The notes: a model not told the origin generated them from the sequence alone. A stretch of 64,000 nt of DNA from Gorsachius magnificus (GCA_034008185.1 CM067081.1:22071821-22135820); one strand, 5' to 3'. Shown: positions 24,217 to 37,100, counted from the first letter of the stretch. Translations and numbers: made by a program.

Positions 24217-26779
24217 TGGTGATTTGCTAGACAATACATTTTAGATCATAATTACCTCATTTGTTACAACCCTGATCATCCCTCCTCTTTTTTAATGGAA
24301 TCAAGTTATTGACATCACAGTTGCTGGCTACAGAATATGGGCTTATATGAGACCATATGCACAGTTCGTATGAGAGGGCTGGAAAATGATTGTTGAATTC
24401 CTTATTTAGAAAGCGTATAATTTGTTTGACTTTGTTATAATAAGCAGTAACTGACAAGTCAGGTATTCTTCTCTGAAAATATTTGATCAGACAAAGCTAA
24501 TTCAGCTTTGCTGTCCATGAGCATCTGTGCATTAAGCCATCTGCTTTTACGGGAGAATGGGAAAGGAAAAAAAGCAGGTCAGTTGTCAGTAGAAAGAAGT
24601 TAAATAAAACTCAGTTTGATTAAGTAGAATGTCAAAATATAAGTTAATTGAGACATAAGTAAATTAATCATTGCCTGCTGTCACTTCTGAGACATAATGG
24701 CTCATCATTTGTGAGCACCGTATCTGTGCAAGAGTACCCTCCAACCCTGCCAGCAATAGCTGCAAATTCTAATTTTTGTTATTGCCTCATGGGCTTTCTA
24801 AAACTTGTCCTCAGCAAAGCAGCAGAATTTCAACAACATTATGTCTAATCACATTTCTTAACTCCAGTCTTAATTTGTCCTGTCCTGTTTATTATTGCAG
24901 AAGATACAAATTTGGCCTCTTAATTCCTGCTTTCTTTTGTTCTCCCAACCAGATTCTGGAAGCAAATGTCATTGTTTTCTTCAACATAAATTGAAAGATC
25001 TTTGTTTCCAGCATGACAAGAGGAGTTTTACAATCAGTTTCACACAAGCCAGAATTTCCTTGTGAGATTTAAATATGATCAAGTTTTGGTTATTCCTTTA
25101 TCCCCTTAAACCCTTTACAGTGGAAGACAAATCATGTTTCAACCAATCTTAGTTAAAGAGAGCACATATTTCAAAAGCTGATGTCCTCTTTCAGGACATT
25201 TTTACTTCATCAAGGAAATTCTCTCTTTTGTCAGTACAGAATATATTACTCACCACTGCTCATCTTCCTCTGCTTTACTCTATCCTTCATCAAATCATAC
25301 GCTCAAATAGAAGTGTCTGTACTGGCACCCTCCTGAGTAATCCTTCACCTCTTGTCCTTAAAATTCTCTACCCTGCACTTAACCGTGGAGAAGAATAAGG
25401 TCACAGCAACCTAGGTTTTATATGATATCAGTTAAAAAAAAAGAAAGCAATCCCCACAACAACAGTCTACATTATTAGACTTCTAAGTCAGATTCTGTAA
25501 GAAAAAACCTGCTCTTTTATTGGCTTTGCAAAAAGAATTAGCATGCAACGGAACGTCATCATCTTTGCCAAGCAAATAGCTGTAGATATGTATTAAACAC
25601 TCCTAAGTCTCTTCGATCCCATTTACTCTCCACCTGTCTCTCAAACTAAGCATCCCATACAGGCAGAAGCACAAATACCACACTGATTAATACAGAATAC
25701 CAATCTGTGTGTTTTAAACACACAACTTCTTGACCTGTTCCCAGTGTTTGCATGAAAAGTACAAAGATAGTCGAGAGATGGTAAAACATACAGTGGGTCA
25801 AACAGAACAGCATTCAGCTTAACAAATCAATAGTATTTGTATGTTTTCTGGGAGTAGTCCTCCTTTTACAGGCTCAGCCATATGGACAAAGCAGAAGTTG
25901 ACCGGTTCTGAATAAAAGTAATAATATGTATTCTTATGTATATACTGCTGTATATATATATATCTCTATAGTTGCATGCCAGACAACTTCAAGAGAAGCA
26001 AAATACAGCATTCAGTATCCAGTGTGGTGTTGATCTTCTTTTGAACCCGAAGTGAGTTTTGAATCTCAGTCGCCAATCATAGATGTATTGACAAACACAC
26101 GTGATGTATTTGCAGCTTGTACAACAAATATTCTACTGAACAACCGAAATCAGAATAATGGCAATGGGGCCATAGTTCATTATTTCACAGAAATTTTACT
26201 GTGGGTTAACACACACACACAAAAAAAATCCCCACCACCTTTTTCACATATTTTCGTATTGCAAAATACATCTAAACACCTAAATTGTCAGAAGTTGTTA
26301 CTGAAACGCATTTCACAGGACTTACAATCATTCAAAGTCATGAAAAAACAACACTGCATGAAGTAGTAAAAGAGCATGGTTTTCCTCCTGCTACCTGAGG
26401 GCTCTTCCATTACCTGGGTTTTGCAGATGGAGCCGACCACATTGCCAAACTCCTGATTTTCAGGACCCCATTCCTGCCCCAGCCGCTCCATGACAACAGG
26501 GCACCAGCTGTTCTCCTCCTTCTCCCCACCAATATGTAGTGGTATTTTTCCAGTGTTGAAATTAATGGACTTAATTAACGGAGAGCTCCATTACCATCAC
26601 TCCTTCTCACCTTTGTTATTGACTACACTAAACAATAGATGCTACACTTTCAATAACACACTGTTAAAAAAACATGATTTAAAAAAAAAAGCACACCAAA
26701 CACCACACAAAACTGCTGCTGTTTATGACTGATTCATTGCTTTGCTTTACTCTAGCTTTACCTTAATGTATCAGGGAAC
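24217..26779. other. unique AT-rich stretch with microsatellites
   Basis: Contains a short (TA)n run at about 25953-25964 and an (AC)6 run next to an A8 run at about 26209-26228. A 104-codon frame at 26052-26366 spans the (AC)n run and is not credible as a gene. Confidence 0.5.
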
Positions 26780-27065
26780 CTGAGGGCACCAGTAGGCCCT
26801 GCCAGGACCTCCCTGGCCTCCCCTCACCTGCCCACCACCCAGGACACCACTCAGCCCCCAGGGGCACATCCCCCCCCCGGGCTGGTTGTCAGCCCCCCAC
26901 AGCCCTGCCCTGCCCAGCCATGGACCCGCTGAGCCAGGCCCACCGGGGCCTTGGCCCAGCCCTTTCCCCTGGAGGTGTGCAATGCCCTGGGATGGAGCGG
27001 TGGGACAGGCCCTGGCCCGGCCACCCCAGTGTCCCCCTGGCCCCCACGGTGCCCTGACATTACTG
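26780..27065. other. GC-rich patch inside AT-rich DNA
   Basis: About 285 bp, very rich in C, including a run of nine C at about 26870-26878. The borders to AT-rich DNA are sharp on both sides. A 205-codon + strand frame (26886-27503) and its antisense partner (26851-27060) begin here because GC-rich DNA has few stops; the encoded sequence is proline/glycine-rich with no domain. It could be an inserted repeat that I cannot name, or a small GC-biased island. I found no flanking duplication. Confidence 0.5.
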
Positions 27066-28972
27066 CTCCAGATTGTCAGGAAGTCATTTGGCTCAGCCCA
27101 AACTATGGAAAAGCCAAAAGCTTTACACTACATAGAAAATGTTTTCCACAGTATAATTTTTTTTAAAAATATGACCCATACATCTCATAGTTCTAGCTTT
27201 TCTGTGCTTTTAGTTTCAGAAATCGTTAATTTGTTACTGTCCATCAATAATGACTGTCACAAAGTCTTGAAAACCAAAATACGTAGAAAGGATCCTTGTT
27301 CCTCAAAGTTCGAAGCCAAAGAAAGACCTCTGGCTATTTGCACAGTTTTTCACAGAAACCTCCACACTGGCATGCGCGTCAATCACCCCAGCAAGACACC
27401 GATCAACATCTTCTCCTCAGGGCCAGTAGTTAAAGAAAGCAGCACCTCACTTGCATATACAAATCCATGTCAATCAAATCTATTGCAAAAATTACACATT
27501 TAGGACAATGTCTCTGGCACACCTATTCTTTCTTTCTCTTACTCTGAGATGCAAAAGATCACCGAAGGAATATTTCTTCCAGTTCTTACCTACTTTGTAG
27601 AACCGCTAGCTAATTTTAGTGTTACGCTGCATTTTCCTTTTATCCCTAAGATCACACTGCTTTCTTATCAGCAAAGAGGTAAAGATAAAAGAAAGTAAAA
27701 AATCCTTGGCTAGTTACTATAATGCCTAAGCTGCAGAGTGCTTAATTATTTTCAAAATCATTTTACCATAATTGAGTGGTTTCTACCCAGTTTTCAAAAT
27801 TAAAACATTCTCACAAAAATACAAAGTTTTCAGGTTTTGAGCTACTTGGGGTATCAAGCTTTCCATGCTTTTTTGATCAAGAATGCTATAAAATGAATCA
27901 CATACATACATTTTCTGTCGGAGTGATGACACGTCTTGACCCACATACTTTCTATCAAACAATCTTTTAAATAGCTAGTTTTCTCAGGAATACAGTTAGA
28001 GGTAATTATTGTTATTGCTGTTTCTGGCATGTCTCTTCCTACCACAGCAGTATTTATTAATAGTTAACATGCTATTTTTCTGAAGCTTGTAAGAGCATCT
28101 CTTATGGGCATTAGAGTACATGTATTTCCTGCATTGCCAGTATTGCAGAAATTACCTTTTGATTGCTCTAGTCAATTTTTCATCTTTTACTGTAATAAAA
28201 TTAAAATTTAATCAGAATTTCAAGATTTAAAGCAACCCTGGCAACGACTTGTTTTCCAGAACTCTCATTAATAAGCAACAGAATATCATAACTGACAATT
28301 ACAGGGGATTTCTTTTGCTTTAAAAAAGACAACTCTACTTAATTATTTTTAAAATCCTTTGTTGTGGCAAGTAATGAGAATTATATTGATCCTTTTACTT
28401 GTCTTGTAGATGAAGGTGTCTTTGATCATATATCATGAATTCCCATGGCAATATTTAAATATTCCCTTTCCTACCCCTGATCCCAAAGTACAAACAGCGG
28501 CTATAGGGGAATAAGAATATTTTAGATTAAGAAGATCGTTAGATGTTGGTTCTTAAGAGCATTTTCCTTTAAAAAAGAATACAGAAAAAAATTTAAATAT
28601 CTGTGACATGAGTTATAGGGAAACCACTTGTACAAAGGAAAGGCGATCATCCTATAAATGATAAGCTCCTCAGCAAATAGATTTTCTATTTTTCCATAGG
28701 CAAGACAATGCTTAGTAATATACTGATTTTGTAAAAACTTAAGACCCTACCCCAATAAGAAGTAAAGCCAATACAGCCAAGATATTAAAGCCAAAAGTAA
28801 GCATCCAAGGTAAGACTGGAAGGCAATACCTCAGTCTCATGCCTTTGCTGACTGTTCTTCTCAAAAAGGAAAGATATCTCTGTTTGCCTATAGACTGTGT
28901 GGTGGGATTCACCTGACCTACTTTCACATGTCTGAAGGTTAACTGCCTAAATCTAAGCTAGTCGCACAGATG
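27066..28972. other. unique AT-rich stretch, nothing recognised
   Basis: No gene or repeat recognised. AT-rich with TAAT cores at 28190-28340. Confidence 0.45.
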
Positions 28973-29172
28973 CATAGAAACATACAATATCTCAAGTTGG
29001 AAGGCACCCATAAGGATCATCAAGTCCAACTCCCTGCTCCTCACAGGACTACCTAAAACTAAATCATATGACTAAGAACATCATCCAGACACTCCTTGAA
29101 CTCTGACAGGCTTGGTGCCATGACCACTTCCCTGGGGAGCCTGTTCCAGTGACTGACCTCCCTCTCAGTGAC
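28973..29172 (-). mobile_element. CR1 LINE 3' end, older class
   Basis: Antisense CR1 3' end. The + strand begins with a decayed CATAGAA repeat, then TCAAGTTGGAAGGCACCC and ATCATCAAGTCCAACTCC. Past this 3' UTR lies the antisense of the ORF2 C-terminus, around the CCTGGGGAGCCTGTTCCAGTG motif. The 3' UTR differs from that of the 29742 copy, so this is a separate, older class. It stops at about 200 bp. Confidence 0.92.
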
Positions 29173-29741
29173 TCCTCAGATAGTTAATGGAGGAAAACAG
29201 GTACCAACAGGAGGTGAATCATCACGTCTTCCATTTTTATTATTTATTTTGCTCAACTTCCACACTTACATGGCTAATCACAGCTAGCCATCCCCAACAG
29301 GACAACAGGCACCTTCAGAAGCATCTAAAAAAAATAAAAACTCAAGAAAGGTAGTAGCCCTATTTCTTTCCACTAAAAGTACAGCAGCTGCCTTCTGAGC
29401 AGCTAAAGTCAGGAAAGATGAAATTCATTTCTTATGTCAATCTCCTGATTTGTGAAGGTAATATGAGGACGTATTTCATCCAAAACTTGCATAGCCTTGA
29501 TTTTCTTTAAAAGACAGGTAAATGGGACTCAGAACCCAGATTCTTACATGATGACAGACAAACTGAAGGATCATACAGGACCAAAGGACCCTAAACACAG
29601 AGAGGAACAAATACAGAGAAAAAGCAATTTGTGTAATGAATGTGGATATGTGTAAAAAGGTGAAAAGTTTTACGTAGGGCACCTAGTGTCCCTTTCCTGC
29701 TCTTTAAATGGATTATTTTGGAAAGAAGGCTTCATTATGCC
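29173..29741. other. unique spacer between two CR1 copies
   Basis: About 570 bp of AT-rich unique DNA between two CR1 copies that point away from each other. No gene seen. Confidence 0.5.
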
Positions 29742-31210
29742 ACCTGGACATCCACAAGTCTATGGGGCCGGATGGGATCCACCATCCAAGAGTGCTGAAG
29801 GAGTTGGCAGAGGAGCTTGCCAAGCCACTCTCTATCATTTATCAGCAGTCCTGGAGAACAGGGGAGGTCCCAGATGACTGGAGGTTGGCAAATGTGACGC
29901 CTGTCTTCAAGAAGGGCCGGAAGGAGGATCTGGGGAACTACAGACCTGTCAGCTTGACCTCAGTACCGGGGAAGATTATGGAGAGGTTCATCTTGAGTGT
30001 GCTCACCGGGCACATGGAGGACAATCAGGGGATCAGGCCCAGCCAACATGGGTTCATGAAAGGCAGGTCTTGCCTAACCAACCTGATTTCGTTCTATGAC
30101 CAGGTGACCCACCTAGTAGATGAAGGAAAGGCTGTGGATGTTGTATACCTGGATTTCAGCAAAGCCTTTGACACAGTCTCCCATAGCATTCTCGTGGAGA
30201 AGCTGGCGGTTCGTGGCCTAGATGGGTGTACTCTTCGCTGGGTTAAAAACTGGCTGGATGGCTGAGCCCAGAGAGTCATGGTGAATGGAGTTAAATCCAG
30301 TTGGCGGCCAGTCACAAGCGGTGTCCCCCAGGGTTCAGTTCTAGGGCTGGTTTTGTTTAATATCTTTATCAATGACCTGGATGAGGGGATTGAGTGTGCC
30401 CTCAGTAAATCTGCAGACAACACCAAACTGGGTGGTAGTGTTGATCTGCTGGAGGGGAGTAGGGCTCTGCAAAAGGACCTGGACAGGCTGCATCAATGGG
30501 CCGAGGCCAACTGTTGAGGTTCAACAATGCCAAGTGCTGGGTCCTGCGCTTGGGTCATGACAACCCCATGCAATGCTACAGGCTTGGGGAAGAGTGGCTG
30601 GAAAGCTGCCTGGTGGAAAAAGACCTGGGGGTGCTGGTTGACAGCCGGCTGAATATGAGCCAGCAGTGTGCCCAGGTGGCCAAGAAGGCCAATGGCATCC
30701 TGGCCTGTATCAGAAATAGTGTGGCCAGCAAGAATAGGGAAGTGATCGTGCCCCTGTACTCGGTGCTGGTGAGGCCGCACCTTGAATACTGTGTTCAGTT
30801 TTGGGCCCCTCACTACAAGAAAGATGTGTTGCTGAAACATGTACAGAGAAGGGCAACCAAGCTGGTGAGGGGTCTGGAGCACAAGTCATACAAGGAGCGG
30901 CTGAGGGAACTGGGGTTGTTCAGCCTGGAGAAGAGGAGGCTGAGGGGGAGACCTGATCGCCCTCTACAACTGCCTGACAGGAGGCTGTAGTGAGGTGGGG
31001 GTCGGTCTCTTCTCCCTGGTAATGGACGATAGGACGAGGGGGAATGGTTTGAAGTTGCGCCAGGGCAGTTTTAGGCTAGACATTAGGAAAATTTTCTTCA
31101 CCGAAAGGGTTGTCAGGCTCTGGAACGGGCTTCCCAGGGAGGTGGTTGAGTTCTCATCCCTGGAGGTATTTAAAAGAAAGATACATGAGGTGCTTAGGGA
31201 CATGGTTTAG
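29742..31210 (+). pseudogene. decayed CR1 ORF2 (reverse transcriptase) fragment
   Basis: The protein remnant of the CR1 copy. It reads in one frame from before 29748 to 30512, broken only by the TGA at 30263. It then shifts to a second frame (about 30516-30945) and, after an extra G, to a third segment (about 30949-31210) that ends at the natural-looking EVLRDMV stop. The N-terminal endonuclease domain is missing because of 5' truncation. The palm-domain aspartate pair is destroyed (second Asp changed to Asn, first aromatic to Ser). No function as a protein is expected. Confidence 0.93.
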
Positions 31211-31294
31211 TGGTAGGATGGCAGGGTTAGGTTAAAGGTTGGACTCGATCATCTTAAAGGTCTTTTCCAACCAAAGTGATTCTATGATTCTATG
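29742..31294 (+). mobile_element. CR1 LINE, longest copy: ORF2 RT to 3' tail
   Basis: A 5'-truncated CR1 of about 1.55 kb. It enters ORF2 at DIHKSMGPDGIHHPRV, the start of the RT domain. It runs through the finger/palm motifs (NYRPVSLTSV; FMKGRSCLTN; VVYLDFSKAFDTVSH, with the first catalytic Asp) and the GVPQGSVLG loop to the YxDD-equivalent box. The C-terminal region follows, then the 3' UTR and two ATTCTATG-type units. Disabling changes are an in-frame TGA at 30263-30265, loss of the catalytic box (SADN at 30410-30421, where CR1 normally has FADD), a one-base loss near 30514 and an extra G in the run at 30944-30948. CR1 RT copies RNA by target-primed reverse transcription; this copy cannot. 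Confidence 0.97.
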
Positions 31295-32844
31295 GTTAAT
31301 CACTGTATATGATGTTCTGAGGAATAGTCAAAAACTGCAGGGATTATGGACGTAATCTGAAACTGCTGCTTAGAAAGTGCTATAGCAGGCTACAGCAGAA
31401 TAGCCAAAATTGACAAAGAATGTCAGAGCTTTAGCATTCTAAAATATTCCTAAAAGTAGACTCTTCACTTTGATTATCTATTAAAGTAAGAAAGGCTCAC
31501 ATCTCTGATAAGACAAGGAACGTACAAGTCCAAGTCAGTGCTTAAAAAGAAATGAAAGGATTTTTGTTAATCAGTCATAGTCGCATGAATATTTATACCC
31601 ATAACAGATAGTACAGTCATTTTACATTTACCATGTAGGTAAAACAGCAGTTCATTTCGAATTTCTGAATGAAAATGCACACCGTGCAATTTCTCTAGTT
31701 TCTCTTCCTATATGGCTATTAGAACACCTGGTGGAAAATTGCTTATTGAAGTTAATTAGCCTTCAATTATCACCAGTTACATTTCCAGCTGTTCTGTTTC
31801 ATCCTAGACTTCTTAATTTATGCATCTGGCATATTCAGATCTGTTTCCTTGACACACATATGTTCATAACAAGAAGAAGGAAGAAACCCTGTTTCTGGGG
31901 AATTAATCCTTCATCTGTCAGATTCCCGATCGCAACTTCATCAGTAATTGAGTGCAATTTACAGTAATTACACTTGTACACAGAATCAAGCCAGCTCTTT
32001 ATTTAGTTGTTTAGGGATATATAGTCCAATAAAACTCACGAAAATGAATCTGTATCACTTGGGGAATCTAAGGTATAGATCCTTACCATTGCTTTTACAA
32101 TGAAGGCCGGAAAAAACCTGATACACTCTGAGGTTGTAAAATTAAGTTCTTAAGTAAAAGACTAAGCTCGCTAGTCTGTACCATAAACATACTTGTTAAG
32201 TGAATACTACTCATGGCCCTTTGCAGCTAACAAAATGAAAAAATAAAACTTATTTTTTTATATGGCATGTAATGACACACCAGATACTTTAAAAAAATCA
32301 GAAGAGAAAATTAAGTAGTCCTCTCACATAATTAAATATATCCAAATAACATTAAGTTCCTCAAACACAGTAATTATTCCAACTTGTTCTGTGCATATAA
32401 TTTTTATTTTTTCCTTATTGATCTTGAATATTGAAAATTTCAATAATATTTTCCAAGGCAATTAATTACATAAGCCACTTGTTTTTTCTGTCCTTTAATT
32501 GGATGGCAATTTAATAATTGCTTCAAGTACAAATTCAGAATTAGGGTTTGTGAAACACTACTTATTTGCATCATTAAAATTAATTGTCTGTGAATGTTTG
32601 TGCAAACAAAACTCTGTGGCTCGGATGCCACCTAAAAATGAACATAAGACCAGCGTGATGAGAGGAATCATTTATAAATCATATGAACACTGCTGCATTT
32701 GTTAGTAGTTGCACACACTCCCCCAAGGGAAATCCCCACGCAGCCCTTCTTCCTTCACGCTCCATGCACAGCATGGTTGCCAGTAGCTCTGGTATTACTT
32801 TTTGCTGAAAGAAGGGGGAGGTCAGCCCTTTATACTCCCACAAC
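31295..32844. other. AT-rich unique interval with TAAT cores and POU octamer
   Basis: Between two CR1 copies lies about 1.55 kb with no recognised repeat or exon. The part at about 32330-32620 is strikingly dense in TAAT/ATTA homeodomain cores and contains one consensus octamer ATTTGCAT (32564-32571). It looks like a candidate cis-regulatory element, but that is inference from composition and motifs only. Confidence 0.4.
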
Positions 32845-33879
32845 TTCCTCCTGGACAAACTGGCAAGATACAGACTGGATGGGTGGTCTGCGAGATGGGT
32901 AGGAAATTGCCTCACAGACTGCGCTCAGAGGGTGGTGATCAATGGGTTTTGCTCAGGCTGGCAGTGTGTCACATGCGGAATTGATCCCCCAGTGATCAAT
33001 ACTGGGCCATACACTACTCAACATCCATCTGGACAATGCGATTGAAAGCACCCTCACCAAGTTTGATGATGACACTAAACCGGCTGGTGAGATGGACACA
33101 TCAGAAGGATGAGCCATCTTCCAGGCAACTGGACAAGCTGGAAGAGTGGGCTAGCAAGAACCACATGAAGTTTGACAAGGACAAGTGCAAGCTCCTGCAC
33201 GTGGGATGTCATAACCAAAGAGCCCAGCACAGGCTAGAATCTGTGTGGCTGCGGAGCAACCTTGCTGAAGGGGACCTGGGGATACTGGTGGACAACAAGC
33301 TCAACATGATTCAGCAGTGTGCTGCTGCAGCAGCAAAGGCATGATCATCCCACTCCACTCAGCGCTTTTCAGGCTGCACCTGGAGTATTGTGTCCAGTTC
33401 TGGTCCCCCCCAGTTCAAGAAAGACGTGGACAAATTGGAGTCCAAAGGAGGGCCACGAAGATAATCAAAGGGCTGGAGAACCTGCCCAGTGCGGAAAGAC
33501 TGAAGGAGTTAGGTCTTTTCTCCCTGCAGAAGAGAAGTCTTAAGAGGCACCTTATCACAGTATTCAAGTACTTAAAGGACAGCTACAAAGAGGATGGAGG
33601 CTCTCTCTTCTCAAGGAGCCACATGGAGAGGACAAGGGGCAATGTGTACAAGTTGCATCAGGAAAGGTTTCATCTCAGTATGAGAAAGACATTTTTTACA
33701 GCAAGAACAATCAATCACTAGAATAACTTCCTCATACCTGTGGTAGAGTCCCCATCACTGGAGGATTTCAAGACGCGACTGGGCAGGTTGCTACATAATC
33801 TCATCTAGGCTCCCTTCTCTACAAAAGGTTGGACCAGATGACCCTTCGAGGTCCCTTCCAACCTGGGCTGTTCTATGAA
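32845..33879 (+). mobile_element. older CR1 LINE copy, RT end to 3' tail
   Basis: Enters ORF2 just before the fourth RT motif region, with the TGG-rich 'W..GR' segment, then passes a catalytic box read as FDDD (33062-33073; CR1 usual FADD). Next come the KLEEWASKNHMKFDKDKCKLL region, a deletion in the middle (about 33340, where a GCAGCAGCAAAGGC run joins the ATCATCCCACTCCA segment), the HLEYCVQFW segment, the SLQKRSL region and the 3' UTR. The 3' end has GGTTGGACCAGATGACC and CCTTCCAACC and a very short tail. The frame is broken at many places, so this copy is older than the 29742 one. Confidence 0.93.
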
Positions 33880-34053
33880 TATTTGCATAATTCATCTTAT
33901 GTTCTCAGAGTTATAGAAGTGGGTATTTTTACTGTCTTTTATTGTCACCAGGTGCTGAACTAGCAGGTAAATCCTGGTATGCCAGTCCTTTCTGAGTCAA
34001 ATCTCTGCTTGACCCCAAACTCTGCCAAGGTTGGAATTTTGTCTGAGTAAGAA
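33880..34053. other. short unique spacer
   Basis: No gene or repeat recognised. Confidence 0.5.
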
Positions 34054-34113
34054 ATATGGATTTAGGATGAGATTAATATAGGATTAATATGGATTTAGGC
34101 ACAGATTAATATA
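34054..34113 (+). repeat. 27-bp near-perfect direct repeat, period 33
   Basis: The segment at 34054-34080 (ATATGGATTTAGG plus AGATTAATATA core) recurs at 34087-34113, differing only at three bases in the middle. Overlapping this is a smaller tandem copy of GGATTAATAT at 34072-34090. It looks like a local slippage duplication in AT-rich DNA. Confidence 0.85.
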
Positions 34114-37100
34114 TGCCTATATTGGGCATATAGCTGAGATACTCAGCATAGACTCCCCTTCCCACTATTCCCACTACATGTTTCCTACAGGTAACGGACA
34201 GATCTGAAGTGCCACCTCAAAGTGTAGCCTTTCCATTGACTACAGAGGAAGTAAGGGACAGCTCGGGCTCTTAACTTGCTTGCTTATACAGCTTAAATGG
34301 GAATATAAAGGCCTCAGTCAACAATGAGTAATTGGCACTTAAGATCAGAAGTTGTATGCACGATTTCCTCTTCCTGGCTATGAAAGGAGAAATACTAGTT
34401 TTCAAGAGACCCTCTTTTATGAAACTGTGGGGTTTAGTCACCTAGATAGTTACTTGTGAACTCCCACTCTGCAGTCTTAGCTGTGCTTTGTTGAGTTGAT
34501 ACAAATGAATTATTAGTATATTTTTGCAACTGTTATTTCAAATTTCTTTCCTGTTGAAGAACTAAAATATATATCTATAGCTACTCAAGATTGTCATATG
34601 TGTGTTTTCCAGTTCTAAACATGCGACACTTGACTAACCTGTCAGTGGTAACTGCATTTCTAATACAATGTGCCTAACTAAGCTTTTCTTTCCCCTTCTT
34701 AGCTGACTGTGTACAAAACTTAACAAGCAGTTCAGTTTTCCAATGTTAGTAGTGTAATAATTATCAGAAGTGGCATTCTGGGGTCTGCACATAAGACCAA
34801 TCATATTGGGTGGCACCTTGGTACCTCTCCTGCCGCGAACAACCGTTACGAACAGCCTGCCATCTGGTTTGTGGGAGCTTGGCATCCTCTTAGGTTTTGT
34901 GCTCCCCTGTGACTCCCGCTCTCTTTTCTCAGGGTATCATCTCTCTGCAAAGGACAGGGAAGCTACAACAAACTTACCTGCCCAAGTCTCCAAAAAATTG
35001 CAGAGGAAGGGAGGTAGCAGCTTCACAAAGATAGAGGAAGAGAAAGGAAGTAACAGACCACCACCACCCCCCGCCTCTCCAAAAGAAGCTGAAAGAAGCG
35101 GTGAAGGTGAAAAGTCCGGATGCAGGCCAGAGGCTATGCTAATTTTCTTCCCTTGTCACCTTCTGCTGGGTGAGAATTTCTCTTTGTCCACCTCAGAGGA
35201 TTCAGAAAAGAAATGCAAGTCTTATTTGTAACTTTTCTGCCTGTGGGAGCAAGCTGGTGAGACAGAATTTTTTCTTCATTCACCTTCATACCCTGTAAGA
35301 GTTGGAGTCTTGCAGATCTGTCTCTGAAGCAAAGGAAAATGATGGGGAAGGATACTGTTATGTCCCCAATGGAAAGAAGACATCTGCAGATGCCATAATA
35401 CAGAACATGTAACTTTGCCTAAATGCAGAAAGTGTTTATATTGAGGCAGAGTCGCAAGAGGTAGCTAGGACAAGGAAGGGCAGCGCATGTGGTTCAGGTT
35501 AGTTGAGGCCAACCTCCGAGGAGAAAAAGTAAAATATTACTGGACATCAGAATTTCTGGAAGTGAGCAAGAGCAAAATCTTCTAGTTTTACCCATGGACC
35601 TCACACATCAAAGATAGCTACCCTTAATTCCAGAATGGATAACTAAATAATTCACTAACACAGTACCAGTCAGTGATTTTTAGGTGTGTCTGGCATGCGT
35701 ATTGGTCATATAATTCTAAGAAAAGATTCCTTGTGGTTTATGTGAATATATTAGAGGTTTATGCAGCACCCTTCAGATTGCTTCACACTAATCAAATCAT
35801 ATTGCAGTAATATTGACACATTAAGGTATGGAGTAAAAGGAGTGCATGGTAACGAGGGAATTTAGATTCTCCAGAATTAAGGACCAAAAATCATTACCAG
35901 TATTAGATGATACATGTGCACAGAAAGTCAAATAATTGTGCCTGTCAGTGGAGGAGAGCGGTCTGATAGTGATATGTATTCATTCATTGTAATCAAACCA
36001 ACGTTAATATATTCCAAAATAAAAGGATTACGGACATCTCATCAGAAAGCTCTGTTGTTCAGTCGTGTGAGTCCTGTTTACACCTGGTTTACAGAAATTA
36101 AAATTTGTAACAAAAACTGTGTGAACATTTGCTTGTTTAATTAAAATTACATATGTGATCCTATGCTCCAAGTTACCAATGTGAGTGGTACGCTTTACAC
36201 GAATATTACAAAACTGAAAAAAAGAAAACTAAATTCTTAAGCTAACAGCAACCAATCCAGTTGTCACAGGTCAGATCCTGATCTCGCTGGCTGAATATCT
36301 CTTCTGACATCTCTGCAGATACAGAGATCAATGAAAATGTTAGTTAATGTTTATTTAAAAAAGAATGTTGAAGATTAAAAGATTAGCATATCACAGTAAA
36401 AGTATATCACAATTTTGCTGAAAAAATGATATACTAAATATGTTACATTAAAATATTACATTCTTTCTGATATTATATATATATGCTATCACTATATTTT
36501 AAGCTGGCGTATGTTTAATTTATAGCTAATGTGTTTAATATAAAGCTTGTTAAAGAATCAAATTCAGAACAACTAAGTACCTAGAAAAAAAATATTATTA
36601 TCTTGGCAGATACCACATTTTAACTTCCTTCTTTAATAGGTAGCTGGCTTAAGTGGATAAGAAGAAAGCTGGAGCCATAACACAACTTGGCTTTAGTTAA
36701 GTTGCAGTTACCAAGCTGTGTTCTGGGGACAGGCGATGTTTGACTACGGGACTGGTGTGCAATAGTAAGCACATAGCTTCAGGAAAGCAATTTAAACCAC
36801 GTACTAGCAACGGCTGCTGAACCCTGAAGGCCCCTAAGCCTAGAGTTAGAATGCAAAGTTCCTTCTATTCCTAAACACAGGCTTTCAGACAAGGTCTGAA
36901 ATTTCCTTGCTTAAGGTTGTAGGCGCCAAAGATGTCCTGTGGTCTGAAGACAAACAGGGAGGCTCTCCATCACCTAAGAGGTCCCAAGAGCTATGTCTGA
37001 TCAACCCCCTTTGGTTGAGCGGTGGTCCTGCCACCGTGCCCAATGGTTACAGCAGCTCACTGGGAAACGGATTCCAGGTGCTCCCAGGCCTGAGGGGGCT

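Noticed and set aside
26886..27503. 205-codon + strand open frame
   Set aside because: Its first part is stop-poor GC-rich DNA and its second part is AT-rich unique sequence; the composition of the protein changes abruptly at the border and no domain is seen.
34770..35231. 153-codon + strand open frame with a proline run
   Set aside because: No recognisable domain, and an antisense frame overlaps its start. Length is compatible with chance.
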